Of a stretch of DNA of 64,000 nucleotides, positions 33,810 through 44,360 are shown one piece after another; position 1 is the first letter of the stretch; each line of letters begins with the position of its first letter. The DNA is from Streptosporangiaceae bacterium (GTDB lineage Bacteria > Actinomycetota > Actinomycetes > Streptosporangiales > Streptosporangiaceae), in assembly GCA_025964715.1 (NCBI GenBank), contig JAOPYH010000323.1:1-64000 (forward strand). Reading direction: 5' to 3'. The notes below the pieces were generated by a model. The model had not been told where the DNA came from and searched no databases. It worked only from the letters and a program-made list of their open reading frames with translations. The position numbers and the translations under genes were made by a program.

Positions 33810-35324
33810 GTGACAGTCAAAGACGCGGAGCGGACCGGCGCCCCCCTGAACCGGATCGACAGATATTTCAAGATCTCAGAGCGCGGGTCGACCGTGCCGC
33901 AGGAGTTGCGCGGCGGGCTGGCCACGTTCTTCACGATGGCCTACATCGTCGTCCTCAACCCCTTGATCCTCGGCACGGTGACCGATGGCGACGGCAGGTT
34001 CCTCGGCGACCTGGCCAAGCCGGGAGCGGCCATCCCGCTGGTGGCGGCGGCCACCGCGCTGGTGGCCGGGGTCCTCACACTGGCCATGGGCGTGGTCGGC
34101 AGATATCCGTTCGCCATGGCGTCCGGACTGGGGCTCAACGCCGTCGTGGCGTTCAGCATCGCCGGGAACATGTCCTGGGAAGACGCGATGGGCCTCATCG
34201 TCCTCGAGGGCCTGGTCATCACCGTGCTCGTCCTCACGGGTTTCCGGGTCGCGGTGTTCCATGCCATCCCGGGCGAGCTGAAGACGGCCATCGCGGTGGG
34301 GATCGGCCTCTTCATCGCACTCATCGGCTTTGTCGACGCGGGTTTCGTCCGCCGCATCCCCGGCGGGGCCGGTGAGGGGACGGTCCCCCTGCAGCTCGGC
34401 GCGACCGGCAGCCTGTCCGGCTGGCCGACCCTGGTGTTCGTCGTCGGCCTGCTGCTGACCATCCTGCTCGTGGCCAGGAAGGTCAAGGGCGCGATCCTGA
34501 TCGGCATCGTGGCCAGCACGGTCCTCGCGGTGGTCGTGGAGTGGTTCGCCAAGGTCGGCCCGTACAACAAGGGCCCGGGACCGGACGGCAAGCCGGTGAT
34601 CAATCCCGACGGGTGGCAGCTGGGCGTGCCCAAGCTCCCGGGCCACATCGCCGGTACGCCCGATCTCCGCCTGCTCGGCGACTTCAGCCTCTTCGGCAGC
34701 TTCGAGCGGGTCGGCGTCGTGGCCGCCCTGCTGTTCGTCTTCACCGTCATGCTGGCGGACTTCTTCGACACCATGGGCACCGTCGTGGGCGTGGGCGCCG
34801 AGGCGGGCCTGCTCGACGGCGAGGGGAACCTGCCGGGCGTACGTAACGTCCTGCTGGTGGACTCCATCGGCGCGGCCGCGGGCGGCATGGCCTCGGTGTC
34901 GTCGAACACGACCTACATCGAGTCGGCCGCGGGTGTGGCCGAGGGCGCGCGCACCGGCCTCGCCAGTGTGGTCACAGGCGCGCTCTTCCTCGTGGCGGTG
35001 TTCTTCGCACCCATGGTGTCGGTCGTTCCCTTCGAGGCGGCGACCCCGGCCCTCGTGGTGGTCGGTTTCCTGATGATCACCCAGATCAAGAACATCGACT
35101 TCTCGAACTACGATGTCGCGATCCCGGCCTTCCTCACGATCGTGCTGATGCCCTTCTCCTACTCGATCACGGTCGGGATCGGTGCGGGGTTCATCAGCTA
35201 TGTCGCCATCAAGGCGGCCCGGCGCAGGTTCTCCGAGATCTATCCCCTGATGTGGCTCATCGCCGCGTTGTTCGTCATCTACTTCGCCATGGATCCCGTC
35301 AAGAAACTGCTCGGCGTCGGCTGA
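33810..35324 (+). CDS. AzgA-type NCS2 purine permease
   Basis: A 504-residue membrane transporter with 12-14 helices, starting at GTG 33810 (VTVKDAERTGAPLNRIDRYF). Signatures of the adenine/guanine/hypoxanthine (AzgA/PbuG) subfamily are present: GGLATFFTMAYIVVLNPLIL, MASGLGLNAVVAFSI and ADFFDTMGTVVGVGAEAGLL, and STNTTYIESAAGVAEGARTG with SSNTTY. These symporters bring purine bases into the cell. The 208-bp gap upstream has no gene and no purine riboswitch that I can see. A 14-bp stem terminator follows. Confidence 0.9.
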   Translation: MTVKDAERTGAPLNRIDRYFKISERGSTVPQELRGGLATFFTMAYIVVLNPLILGTVTDGDGRFLGDLAKPGAAIPLVAAATALVAGVLTLAMGVVGRYPFAMASGLGLNAVVAFSIAGNMSWEDAMGLIVLEGLVITVLVLTGFRVAVFHAIPGELKTAIAVGIGLFIALIGFVDAGFVRRIPGGAGEGTVPLQLGATGSLSGWPTLVFVVGLLLTILLVARKVKGAILIGIVASTVLAVVVEWFAKVGPYNKGPGPDGKPVINPDGWQLGVPKLPGHIAGTPDLRLLGDFSLFGSFERVGVVAALLFVFTVMLADFFDTMGTVVGVGAEAGLLDGEGNLPGVRNVLLVDSIGAAAGGMASVSSNTTYIESAAGVAEGARTGLASVVTGALFLVAVFFAPMVSVVPFEAATPALVVVGFLMITQIKNIDFSNYDVAIPAFLTIVLMPFSYSITVGIGAGFISYVAIKAARRRFSEIYPLMWLIAALFVIYFAMDPVKKLLGVG

Positions 35325-35338
35325 ACACGCACGGTGAT

Positions 35339-35374
35339 CCGGCCGGTGCCCGCCCGCCTGCGGGCACCGGCCGG
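35339..35374 (+). terminator. terminator after the purine permease
   Basis: CCGGCCGGTGCCCG (35339-35352) pairs perfectly with CGGGCACCGGCCGG (35361-35374) around an 8-nt loop. A 14-bp stem, 15 bases after the stop codon. Confidence 0.9.
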
Positions 35375-35463
35375 GAAGCCGTGCAACGATGCTGGTCAAC
35401 GGCTCGCAGGCCGGAGCCCCGCAGGTCACAAGTCATCCTCGAGAGGAGTCGAGGTCATTCGCA

Positions 35464-35510
35464 TTGCTAACGATTTGTCGGAATAGCACCCATCCGCGTA
35501 TCGTTAGCAA
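35464..35510. promoter_or_regulatory. 11-bp perfect inverted repeat, likely MarR operator
   Basis: TTGCTAACGAT (35464-35474) and ATCGTTAGCAA (35500-35510) are exact inverted copies with 25 bases between. The right arm ends 18 bases before the MarR start. Arm centres are 36 bp apart, about 3.4 helical turns, so two dimers or one loop may be involved. Confidence 0.6.
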
Positions 35511-35528
35511 GGGTAATGACTTCAGCGA

Positions 35529-35969
35529 ATGAACATGGCAATGTCGCAGACCAGAAGCCGCGCAGGCCTGGCCGAGGGCCTGCGCATCTCGATAGCGCGG
35601 CTGTCGCGCAGACTGCGCGCGCAGACCACAAGCGGCCTCTCGGTCGGTCAGCACGCAGCCCTCGCGGCGCTGGACAGGCACCACTCGATGAGCCCGCGCG
35701 AGCTCGCGGACCACGAGAAGATGCAGCCCCCGTCGATGACCCGGGTGATCGCGGCCCTGGAGGAGCAGGAGCTGCTCGTACGCACTCCGCATCCGACGGA
35801 CGGCCGGCAGGTCCTGCTGGACGTGACGGACAAGGGCCGGGAGCTGCTGAGGGAGCAGCGCCGGCGGAAACAGGCGTGGTTGTCGCAACGGCTCGAGGAG
35901 CTGACTGCGGAGGAGCGGGCGATCCTGCGCCAGGCGGCACCGATCCTGGAGAAGCTGAGCAGGGCCTAG
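35529..35969 (+). CDS. MarR-family regulator of the adjacent MFS pump
   Basis: A 146-residue winged-helix protein: SVGQHAALAALDRHHSMSPR, the recognition part DHEKMQPPSMTRVIAALEEQ and the wing VRTPHPTDGRQVLLDVTDKG. Start ATG at 35529 lacks a good ribosome site and may be leaderless or near so; a much longer frame in another register starting at 35516 runs through this gene into the MFS frame and is rejected as a coding start. The MFS gene follows after 11 bases. The perfect inverted repeat upstream is its likely operator. Ligand unknown. Confidence 0.88.
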   Translation: MNMAMSQTRSRAGLAEGLRISIARLSRRLRAQTTSGLSVGQHAALAALDRHHSMSPRELADHEKMQPPSMTRVIAALEEQELLVRTPHPTDGRQVLLDVTDKGRELLREQRRRKQAWLSQRLEELTAEERAILRQAAPILEKLSRA

Positions 35970-35980
35970 CCCACGCGGGC

Positions 35981-37222
35981 ATGTTCCGCTCGCTGCGCAC
36001 CCGCAACTACCGGCTGTTCGCCGCCGGCCAGGTGGTCTCCAACACCGGCACCTGGATGCAGCGCGTGGCGCAGGACTGGCTCGTCCTGGACCTCACCCAC
36101 GGCAGCGGCACGGCGCTGGGCATCACCACCGGCCTGCAGTTCCTGCCGCTACTGTTGTTCGGCCTGTGGGGCGGGGTCGTCGCCGACCGCTACCCCAAGC
36201 GCCGGGTGCTCATGATCACGCAAGTCTCGATGGGCGTCCTCGCCCTGATCCTCGGACTGCTCTCCGTCACGGGCCAGGCACAGGTCTGGCATGTGTACGT
36301 GCTGGCGTTCGGGCTCGGCCTGGCCACGGTCGTGGACAACCCCACGCGGCAGACCTTCGTGGTCGAGATGGTGGGCAAGGCCGATCTGCCCAACGCCATC
36401 GCGCTGAACAGCGCGACCTTCAACGGGGCACGGGTGCTCGGTCCGGCGGTGGCCGGGGTCGCTGTCGCGCTGGTCGGGACGGGCCCGGTGTTCCTGCTCA
36501 ACGCCGCCTCGTTCGGCGCCGTGCTCTTCGGCCTGAAGGCCATGCGGGAGCGGGACCTCTACGCGGTGGAGCCGCTACCCCGCGCCAAGGGACAGCTCCG
36601 TGAGGGCCTGCGCTATGTCCGGGGCAGGCCCGATCTGATGATGGTGCTCGTCCTCGTGGGATTCGTCGCGACCTTCGGCATGAACTTCCAGATGACGACG
36701 GCCCTGGTGGCCCGCAAGGTGTTCCACAGTGGCGCCTCCTCGTTCGGCCTGGCCTCCACCATGCTGGCCGTGGGCGCGCTCGCGGGCGCTTTGCTGGCGG
36801 CCCGCCGCGTCGGACCGAGCCGGCGGCTCCTGCTCTCGGCGGCCGGGCTGTTCGGGATCCTCGAGGTCGTCACGGGGCTGATGCCCACGTACTGGTCCTT
36901 CCTCCTCCTGCTCGTCCCCACCGGCGTCGCGCTGATGACGTTCACCACGTGCGCCAACGCCACCATGCAGCTGTCAGTGGCACCCGCGATGCGGGGCCGG
37001 GTCATGGGTCTCTACATGTTCGTCTTCCTCGGCACCAACCCGCTCGGCGCGCCCGTGGTCGGCTGGATGGCCGAACAGTTCGGGCCGCGGCTCAGCATCG
37101 TGATCGGCGGCCTCGTCGCGACGGTGACCGCCGCGCTGGTGACCGTCTGCTTCGTGCCGTCCTCCTCGATCCTGCGGACCCTGCGCTCCCTTCCGGAGGC
37201 CATCGGTTTCCAGCGTGCGTGA
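35981..37222 (+). CDS. MFS transporter (enterobactin-exporter/DHA3-like)
   Basis: A 413-residue 12-helix transporter starting at ATG 35981 (MFRSLRTRNYRLFAAGQVVS). It has NTGTWMQRVAQDWLVLDLTH, the loop motif GGVVADRYPKRRVLM and RQTFVVEMVGKADLPNAIAL then NSATFNGARVLGPAVAG. These match the EntS-type / DHA3 exporters of the major facilitator family. It lies in one transcription unit with the MarR gene and is probably under its control, which suggests export of a toxic or signalling compound. The substrate is unknown. Confidence 0.88.
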   Translation: MFRSLRTRNYRLFAAGQVVSNTGTWMQRVAQDWLVLDLTHGSGTALGITTGLQFLPLLLFGLWGGVVADRYPKRRVLMITQVSMGVLALILGLLSVTGQAQVWHVYVLAFGLGLATVVDNPTRQTFVVEMVGKADLPNAIALNSATFNGARVLGPAVAGVAVALVGTGPVFLLNAASFGAVLFGLKAMRERDLYAVEPLPRAKGQLREGLRYVRGRPDLMMVLVLVGFVATFGMNFQMTTALVARKVFHSGASSFGLASTMLAVGALAGALLAARRVGPSRRLLLSAAGLFGILEVVTGLMPTYWSFLLLLVPTGVALMTFTTCANATMQLSVAPAMRGRVMGLYMFVFLGTNPLGAPVVGWMAEQFGPRLSIVIGGLVATVTAALVTVCFVPSSSILRTLRSLPEAIGFQRA

Positions 37223-37278
37223 CAAGGTGGCCCATCGGCTGAAAAGCTTCGATGTGTGACCTACCGGACGTTGCCGTC

Positions 37279-37830
37279 ATGAGGTTGTTCGTCGCGTTGC
37301 TGCCGCCTCCGAACGTCCTGGACGAGCTCGAGGAGCTGATCGCTCCCGGTAAGGCCGCCTGGCCCGACCTCAAATGGACCCGCCGCGACCTGATGCACGT
37401 CACGCTGGCGTTCCTCGGCGAGGTCGAGGAACAGGCCCTTGACGGGTTGCTTCCCGGCCTCGAGCACGCGGCGGCCGAACACGAACGCCTGGAGCTGTCG
37501 TTCGCGGGAGCGGGGGCGTTTCCGGCCGGCGGCGCCCATGCCCGCGTGCTCTGGACCGGGTTGTACGGCGATCGCCGCGGGCTCGCCGGGCTCGCCGGCT
37601 CCGTCGGCGCCGCCACGCAGCGCGCGGGGGCACCCCAGAGGGAGCACAAGGCCTTCCGCCCGCACCTGACCCTGGCCCGGTGCCGGCGCCCCACGGACCT
37701 GCGGCCGCTGGTCGAGGATCTGTCGGCGTTCGCCGGCGCGCGCTGGACCGCGGGGTCGATCTGCCTCATGCGCAGCCACCCGGGGCCGCGATTGCGGTAC
37801 GAGACCATGAAGAGCTGGTCACTGCGCTGA
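37279..37830 (+). CDS. thpR: RNA 2',3'-cyclic phosphodiesterase
   Basis: A 183-residue 2H-phosphoesterase, formerly called 2'-5' RNA ligase. The two catalytic H-x-T-x motifs are HVTLAFLG and HLTLARCR, about 120 residues apart, as required. ATG at 37279 (MRLFVALLPPPNVLDELEEL) matches the family start; nine extra upstream codons are unlikely. The enzyme opens 2',3'-cyclic phosphate ends of RNA. No RNA-ligase or tRNA-repair gene is nearby. Confidence 0.9.
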   Translation: MRLFVALLPPPNVLDELEELIAPGKAAWPDLKWTRRDLMHVTLAFLGEVEEQALDGLLPGLEHAAAEHERLELSFAGAGAFPAGGAHARVLWTGLYGDRRGLAGLAGSVGAATQRAGAPQREHKAFRPHLTLARCRRPTDLRPLVEDLSAFAGARWTAGSICLMRSHPGPRLRYETMKSWSLR

Positions 37831-37907
37831 CGGGCGGACCACCGCGAGATCACACCGCAGCAGGACCTGTCGCCGGGCACCCGGCCGCGGGCAATAGGCT
37901 GCGGAGC

Positions 37908-37991
37908 GTGAACCGCCCGCCGCAATGGCTCCTGCCGACCGTACTGGCCGCGCTGATCCTCGCCGTGATCATCGGCAGCCTGCTGAGCTGA
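37908..37991 (+). CDS. possible 27-residue single-helix membrane peptide
   Basis: GTG-started frame encoding VNRPPQWLLPTVLAALILAV then IIGSLLS. The peptide is a polar start with one membrane helix, like many small actinobacterial membrane peptides. The nearest GGAG is only one base before the start, so translation from a more distant site or without a leader would be needed. It lies 51 bases ahead of the secreted-protein gene. Confidence 0.35.
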   Translation: MNRPPQWLLPTVLAALILAVIIGSLLS

Positions 37992-38042
37992 GAGGCCACC
38001 GGTCCGTGTGTCGAGGCCACGGCGATTGGGGAAGATCGACGC

Positions 38043-39008
38043 ATGCGCGTGCTCGCGGTGCTGACCAGCGCCTTCCTGGTCCTCGGACCCGGGGTGGCCT
38101 TCGCCCAGGCGGCACCCGACCCTCGCGTCGCCTTCACGATCTCCGACCCCCGCATCAGCGAGTCCAGCGGCCTCGCGGTGAGCGCCCTGCATCCCGGCAT
38201 CGCCTACACCCACAACGACTCGGGTCACTCGCCCACCGTCTACGGGGTGGGCCGCGACGGTCGTACGAAGGCCGCCTTCACCCTCTCGGGGGTGAGCGCC
38301 CGTGACTGGGAGGCCATCGCGCTGGGCCGGGACGAGACCGGACCCGCCTTGTTCGTCGCCGACATCGGCGACAACGCGGGTGGCGCGTGGCCCTACGTCA
38401 CCGTTTACCGGTTCCCCGAGCCGGCCCGCCTGAGCGACCAGACCGTCCGGGCGACGGCCTTCCGGCTCCAATACGAGGACGGGCCGCGCAACGCCGAGTC
38501 GGTGCTCATCAACCCGCGCACCAACCGGCTCTACATCGCCAGCAAGCAGATCGGCGGCGGGCTCTATGAGGCCCCGGCACGGTTGCGCACCGACCGCGTC
38601 AACGTGCTGCGCAGGATCGCCCCGGCGCCCCTCCTGGCCACCGACGCTGCCTACGCCCCCGACGGCAACAGCTTCGTGATCAGGACCTACTACGCCGCGC
38701 ACCTCTACTCGGCGCCCGGCAAGCTGTTGCGGATCATCTCTCTGCCGTCCGAGCAGCAAGGCGAGTCCATCGCCTACACCGCCGATGGGCGGTCGCTGCT
38801 CGCCGGGTCCGAGGGGCTCGACCAGCCGGTCTACCGGGTCCCGCTGGGCGGCGACGCACTGGCCGGGCCGAGCGGCTCATCCCAGAGCGCCGTAGGGGAG
38901 CACTCCCAGGCCGACGGCGCCGCGTCCGGCCGGCGCAACCTCGTGCTCCTCGCGGTGCTCGGTGCCGGGGGCTTCATCGCTTACCGGGTGCTGCGGAGCC
39001 GATTCTGA
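38043..39008 (+). CDS. secreted membrane-anchored protein, beta-propeller-like
   Basis: A 321-residue exported protein. Signal peptide 1-24 (MRVLAVLTSAFLVLGPGVAF then AQA). The middle has repeated strands such as RISESSGLAVSALHPGIAYT, NDSGHSPTVYGVGRDGRT, RDWEAIALGRD and VADIGDNAGGAWPYVTVYRF, reminiscent of SdiA-regulated-type beta-propellers. A C-terminal helix (LVLLAVLGAGGFIAYRVL) ends with RSRF, so it is anchored with the body outside. I recall similar proteins annotated only as hypothetical. The function is unknown. The next gene begins 10 bases later. Confidence 0.75.
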   Translation: MRVLAVLTSAFLVLGPGVAFAQAAPDPRVAFTISDPRISESSGLAVSALHPGIAYTHNDSGHSPTVYGVGRDGRTKAAFTLSGVSARDWEAIALGRDETGPALFVADIGDNAGGAWPYVTVYRFPEPARLSDQTVRATAFRLQYEDGPRNAESVLINPRTNRLYIASKQIGGGLYEAPARLRTDRVNVLRRIAPAPLLATDAAYAPDGNSFVIRTYYAAHLYSAPGKLLRIISLPSEQQGESIAYTADGRSLLAGSEGLDQPVYRVPLGGDALAGPSGSSQSAVGEHSQADGAASGRRNLVLLAVLGAGGFIAYRVLRSRF

Positions 39009-39018
39009 CCTCGGCGAG

Positions 39019-41004
39019 ATGGCGTCACCTGAGGGCTCGGTGGCAGAAGGGTGCGATAACCCATCGATAGACATGTCAGGATTTGTGGCTGTGGACCATG
39101 AGCTCATCGGCCTGCGGGTGCCGGGCGGACGCCTGACAAGTCCAGTCGCAAGCGGCCCCTTCGCCCTGCTGTCCTTCGCGATCGCGCTGACCCCCATCCG
39201 TCCCGTGTGGCTGTGGGCCGTGCTGATCGTCACCGCGAACGCAGTGCCCTGGGTGCTCGGCCGGATACGCGGCAGGCTCCCACTCCCGTACTGGCGGCTG
39301 TCGGCGGCGGGCCTGCACCACATCGGTCCGGCCGGGGAGACCCTCGCCAGCTATGAGCGGGAGCGGATCAAGGAGGTCGCGCTCACCGCCGCGGACGGCG
39401 TGCTGACCGTCTTCCACAAATTCGGCGGGACCGAGGCCGGGCGGCTCGCCGGCATGGGCCTGGAGCCCCTCACGCTCTTCGTCACGGCCCGCCGCGTCGG
39501 CATTCCCATCCAGGTGCTGGACGGCGACATCTCGGTGCTCCAGGACGACGAGGGGCCGCCGCCGGGCCAGGCGTTCCAGCAGCGCTTGCTCGACCAGGAG
39601 GCCGCACTCCTCGCTGCCGTGCACGAGCCCACCGAGCCGCGCGGCGAGCCCGTACGGCTCGAAGCGCCCTCGCCGGTGCCCGGCCGGGCCCGCACGACGG
39701 CTCTCGGCGTGCTGGCCGCCCTGCTCAGCCTCACGATGCTGGCCAGGATCGCCCTGGACGACGGCACCACGTTCCACGACCGGCTGACGGCCGGCTGCTG
39801 GGCCATGGCCGGGGCACTCGCCCTGGTGGCCGCCTGGCGGCGGCGGGCGCGGACCATCCCCGTCCGGTGGACGATCAGCGCGGAGGCCGTGCGGACGCGC
39901 GGGGTCGAGGTCTCCGCGGCGCAGATCGCGGCCATGGTCGTCGGCCCCGGGGTGACCCCGCATCCGCTGACCGGCGAGCCGGTGACGGGTGCGCTGTCGG
40001 TCCTCGCCTTCGACCACCGGCTGCGGTTGATCGCGCGGCTGCCCGCCCGGGGCCTGGATCGCTTCCAGCTCGTACACGCACTGGACGAGCACGGCTATCA
40101 GGTGATCACGCCGGACGCACAGGTCCTGCCGCCTTCGCAGTACGGCCTCGAGGGGCTCCCGGAGATATTCACGCAGGTTCCGGGCGGCCGGCTCATCGTC
40201 GCCGAGGAGGGCCTGGGCTGGGCGGACGCGGCGGGCGACGTCGTGCTACGAATGCCACAGGACCGCATCGGGGGCATGGAACTGCTCACCATCAGCGGGC
40301 ACGCCTGGCTGCGGGTGTACGACGCCGACGGCGATGAGTTCTTCGCCGCCCCCCTGACCACGCTGCGGATCGCACGTACGGATCTGCGGGAGTCGGCCCA
40401 GCGCGCGGGATTTTCGGTGACCGACGCGGAGTACGACGCCTATCTCAGCGCGAGCTTCCACGACGCCGTCTCACGCCTGGCGCTGGCTCCCGGCCAGCCG
40501 GACGAGGAGGTCGAGTCCGCCACCGAGCCGGGGGTGCTGCTGGACGTGCCTCGGCGCTCGCGGCTGTGGGGGTACGGCATGACCGCCGGGATGTGCGAGA
40601 TCGTCGCGGTGCTGGTCTCGGTGTGGCTCGGGCGCGACCTAGGGGGACTGGCGCAGATGCTGGCCTGGGCGGCCCCGGCCGGCCTGCTCCTCGGTCTCGG
40701 CGGCGCGTGGATGTACGACCGTAACCGCTCCCAGCTGCGTATCTCCGCGACCGGGATCATGGCGGTGACCCGCCTCGGGCGCATCGACTGGAACCTGCGC
40801 CGGGCCGCGGTGGGGGGCGTGGGACTCGACGAGTCCGAGGAAGGGGCACCCAGGCTCGTGGTGTGGAGCCCGGCCGGCCGGGTGCTCCGCCGGGTGTCCT
40901 TCCCGCCCGACCTCGGCACGCTGCGCCGGGCCTGTGAGCTCTATGGCCTGCCCTGGGGTCCGCCGGACGCCGGTCTCCCCGCCGCCCCACCCCCCGAACT
41001 CTGA
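39019..41004 (+). CDS. large hypothetical membrane protein
   Basis: A 661-residue protein from ATG 39019; ATG 39073 (MSGFVAVDHELIG) is an equally good start. Two membrane helices near the start (FALLSFAIALTPIRPVWLWA with VLIVTANAVPWVLG), two around 230-280 and two around 535-590 split three cytoplasmic or extracytoplasmic domains. The domains look alike in style (PH-like or bacterial PH-type strands such as RWTISAEAVRTRGVEVSAAQ, LRISATGIMAVTRLGRIDW). I do not recognise the family. The inner repeats suggest a domain duplicated within the protein. It converges with serC. Confidence 0.6.
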   Translation: MASPEGSVAEGCDNPSIDMSGFVAVDHELIGLRVPGGRLTSPVASGPFALLSFAIALTPIRPVWLWAVLIVTANAVPWVLGRIRGRLPLPYWRLSAAGLHHIGPAGETLASYERERIKEVALTAADGVLTVFHKFGGTEAGRLAGMGLEPLTLFVTARRVGIPIQVLDGDISVLQDDEGPPPGQAFQQRLLDQEAALLAAVHEPTEPRGEPVRLEAPSPVPGRARTTALGVLAALLSLTMLARIALDDGTTFHDRLTAGCWAMAGALALVAAWRRRARTIPVRWTISAEAVRTRGVEVSAAQIAAMVVGPGVTPHPLTGEPVTGALSVLAFDHRLRLIARLPARGLDRFQLVHALDEHGYQVITPDAQVLPPSQYGLEGLPEIFTQVPGGRLIVAEEGLGWADAAGDVVLRMPQDRIGGMELLTISGHAWLRVYDADGDEFFAAPLTTLRIARTDLRESAQRAGFSVTDAEYDAYLSASFHDAVSRLALAPGQPDEEVESATEPGVLLDVPRRSRLWGYGMTAGMCEIVAVLVSVWLGRDLGGLAQMLAWAAPAGLLLGLGGAWMYDRNRSQLRISATGIMAVTRLGRIDWNLRRAAVGGVGLDESEEGAPRLVVWSPAGRVLRRVSFPPDLGTLRRACELYGLPWGPPDAGLPAAPPPEL

Positions 41005-41013
41005 CGGCCCTTC

Positions 41014-42514
<1,501 letters not shown>

Positions 42515-42564
42515 ATGATTGCAAAGAGGCTTTCAAAGACGGCCCTCCATCCCGTTCACTGGAC

Positions 42565-42810
42565 GTGGCGGCGGACATCGGGAGCTGGCACGTGGGCTCA
42601 GGAGGCGGTGAGTTCCAGCTCGATCCTCGTTGGGAGGGACTGCTCAGCGTCAACGTCGCCGCGTTCCTCGAGGACCTGCGGCAGGCGTACAAGCGCGGGA
42701 TCCCGCGGGCGCACTGGGCCCGGGTGCGCTATCCCGCCCTTCGAGCGCGTACGCCGCGATCAGGTCCACCTCGAGTTGATCCGGCTCATCGAGCGCGCCC
42801 GGGCCGCATG
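42565..42810 (+). pseudogene. frameshifted small gene, family not recognised
   Basis: From GTG 42565 the frame encodes VAADIGSWHVGSGGGEFQLD then PRWEGLLSVNVAAFLEDLRQ and AYKRGIPRAHWARVRYPA. At about 42740 the coding bias moves to the next frame, which reads FERVRRDQVHLELIRLIERA then RAA and a TGA at 42808-42810. Removing one C in the run CCCTT would join the two into an 81-residue protein. Either a one-base insertion has broken the gene or this is a sequencing error. Confidence 0.45.
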
Positions 42811-43126
42811 ATGGGCGCGATCCTGGCAGCGTCGCTGAGCGTCATCTCGCTCGAGACCGTGCGGTACTGCGATCCGCACGCGGTCTGGCACCGGTGGGCA
42901 AGGACGTCTCGCCGAACGCCCGTCCCTCACGCACCCATGCGGCGATCGCCTATGACGCCGCGCTCCTGGCCGCGCTGACGGAGCCGAACGAGTCCGCGCC
43001 GGCGCCCCAGGGCGTGCTGTCCGCCGCGGACGTGACCCGGTGTCGCGGCCCGGGAACGGACGGACCGCAAGACCACCGGCCGCACCGGCCGTGGTCCTGC
43101 GGTCCGCCCGTCGGCGGTCGCCTGGG
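42811..43126 (+). other. gene debris between the broken ORF and citrate synthase
   Basis: A frame from GTG 42894 (VGKDVSPNARPSRTHAAIAY then DAALLAALTEPNESAPAPQG) has coding-like bias for about 50 codons and then degenerates. No start signal or complete domain is present. It might be part of a periplasmic-binding or receptor-type protein, but the resemblance is too weak to name it. Confidence 0.3.
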
Positions 43127-44230
43127 TCAGGCGCGGCCGAGGGCGTCGGCGCCGGGGACGTCGGAGACCGAGCGGGCGGCCGGGCCGACGTAGAGGGCGC
43201 TCGGCCGCACCAGGCGGCCGGTGCGCTTCTGCTCGAGGATGTGCGCTGCCCAGCCCGCCGTACGGGCGCAGGTGAACATCGCGGGCATCATGGACGGAGG
43301 CACCTCGGCGAAGTCCAGGATGACAGCGGCCCAGAACTCGACGTTGGTCTCGATCGGGCGGTCGGGGCGGCGCTCGCGAAGCTCGGCGAGGGCGGCGTCC
43401 TCCAGGGCCTTGGCCGCCTCGAAGCGCGGAGCGTTCAGCTCCTTGGCGGTGCGGCGGAGCACCCGGGCGCGGGGGTCCTCGGCGCGGTAGACGCGATGGC
43501 CGAAGCCCATCAGCCGCTCGTGGTTGTCCAGGATGTCGCTCACGACCTTGCGGGCGTCACCGAGCTGCTCGACCTTCTCGATCATGGGCAGCACGCGGGC
43601 CGGGGCGCCACCGTGCAGGGGCCCCGACATCGCGCCGATGGCGCCGGAGATCGAGGCGGCGACGTCGGCCCCGGTGGAGGCGATGACGCGCGCCGTGAAG
43701 GTCGACGCGTTCATCCCATGCTCGGCGGCGGATGTCCAGTAGGCATCGATGGCCGCGACATGCTTGGGGTCCGGCTCGCCACGCCAGCGGATCATGAACC
43801 GCTCGGTGATCGTGCCACCCTCGTCGATCCGCTCCTGCGGGACCGCCGGCAGGCCGAGGCCGCGTGCTGACTGGGCGACGAACGAGAGCGCCGTCACGGA
43901 CGTACGGGCGAGGTCGTCACGCGCCTCTTCGTCGCTGATGTCCAGCAGCGCGCGCATGCCGTACAGCGGCGCGATCGTCGGCAGGGCGCTCTGCACGTCC
44001 ACCCGCACGTCTCCGGTGTGCACCGGGAGCAGGTGCGGCCGCGCGGGAGCCAGGCCGGGGGTGAAGCTGTTGTCGACGAGGAGGCCCCACGTATCGCCGA
44101 AGGAGACGCGGCCGACGAGGTCCTCGATGTCAACCCCGCGGTAGCGGAGAGACCCACCCTCTTTGTCGGGCTCCGCGATCTCAGTCTCGAAGGCCACGAC
44201 CCCTTCGAGCCCGGGTTTGAAGTCGGACAT
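43127..44230 (-). CDS. citA: citrate synthase (type 2, CitA-like)
   Basis: A 367-residue citrate synthase that condenses oxaloacetate with acetyl-CoA in the TCA cycle. It carries the three catalytic residues: His in SGPLHGGAPARV, His in MGFGHRVYRAEDPR and Asp in VILDFAEVPPSM. The opening (MSDFKPGLEGVVAFETEIAE then SLRYRGVDIEDLV) and the short length fit the second actinobacterial citrate synthase, like mycobacterial CitA (Rv0889c), rather than the 430-residue GltA. It is divergent from pdxH. Confidence 0.9.
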   Translation of the reverse strand: MSDFKPGLEGVVAFETEIAEPDKEGGSLRYRGVDIEDLVGRVSFGDTWGLLVDNSFTPGLAPARPHLLPVHTGDVRVDVQSALPTIAPLYGMRALLDISDEEARDDLARTSVTALSFVAQSARGLGLPAVPQERIDEGGTITERFMIRWRGEPDPKHVAAIDAYWTSAAEHGMNASTFTARVIASTGADVAASISGAIGAMSGPLHGGAPARVLPMIEKVEQLGDARKVVSDILDNHERLMGFGHRVYRAEDPRARVLRRTAKELNAPRFEAAKALEDAALAELRERRPDRPIETNVEFWAAVILDFAEVPPSMMPAMFTCARTAGWAAHILEQKRTGRLVRPSALYVGPAARSVSDVPGADALGRA

Positions 44231-44360
44231 GTATCGTCCTGCCTTTCGTCCCCACTTGTGGTGAAAACACGTTAACGAGCTATTGAACCCTGTCCTGGTT
44301 ACTGCTCAGTACCCCGGGTCCTGTGAGATAGATAATCCCCAGGTGAGAGGCTGTCCGACT

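Noticed and set aside
33876-35429. 517-residue minus-strand frame over the purine permease
   Set aside because: His/Asp-rich shadow composition and complete overlap with a clear transporter gene.
35516-35980. N-terminal 155-residue extension of the MFS protein
   Set aside because: It overlaps the MarR gene in another frame. The MFS family start MFRSLRTRNYRLF fits ATG 35981.
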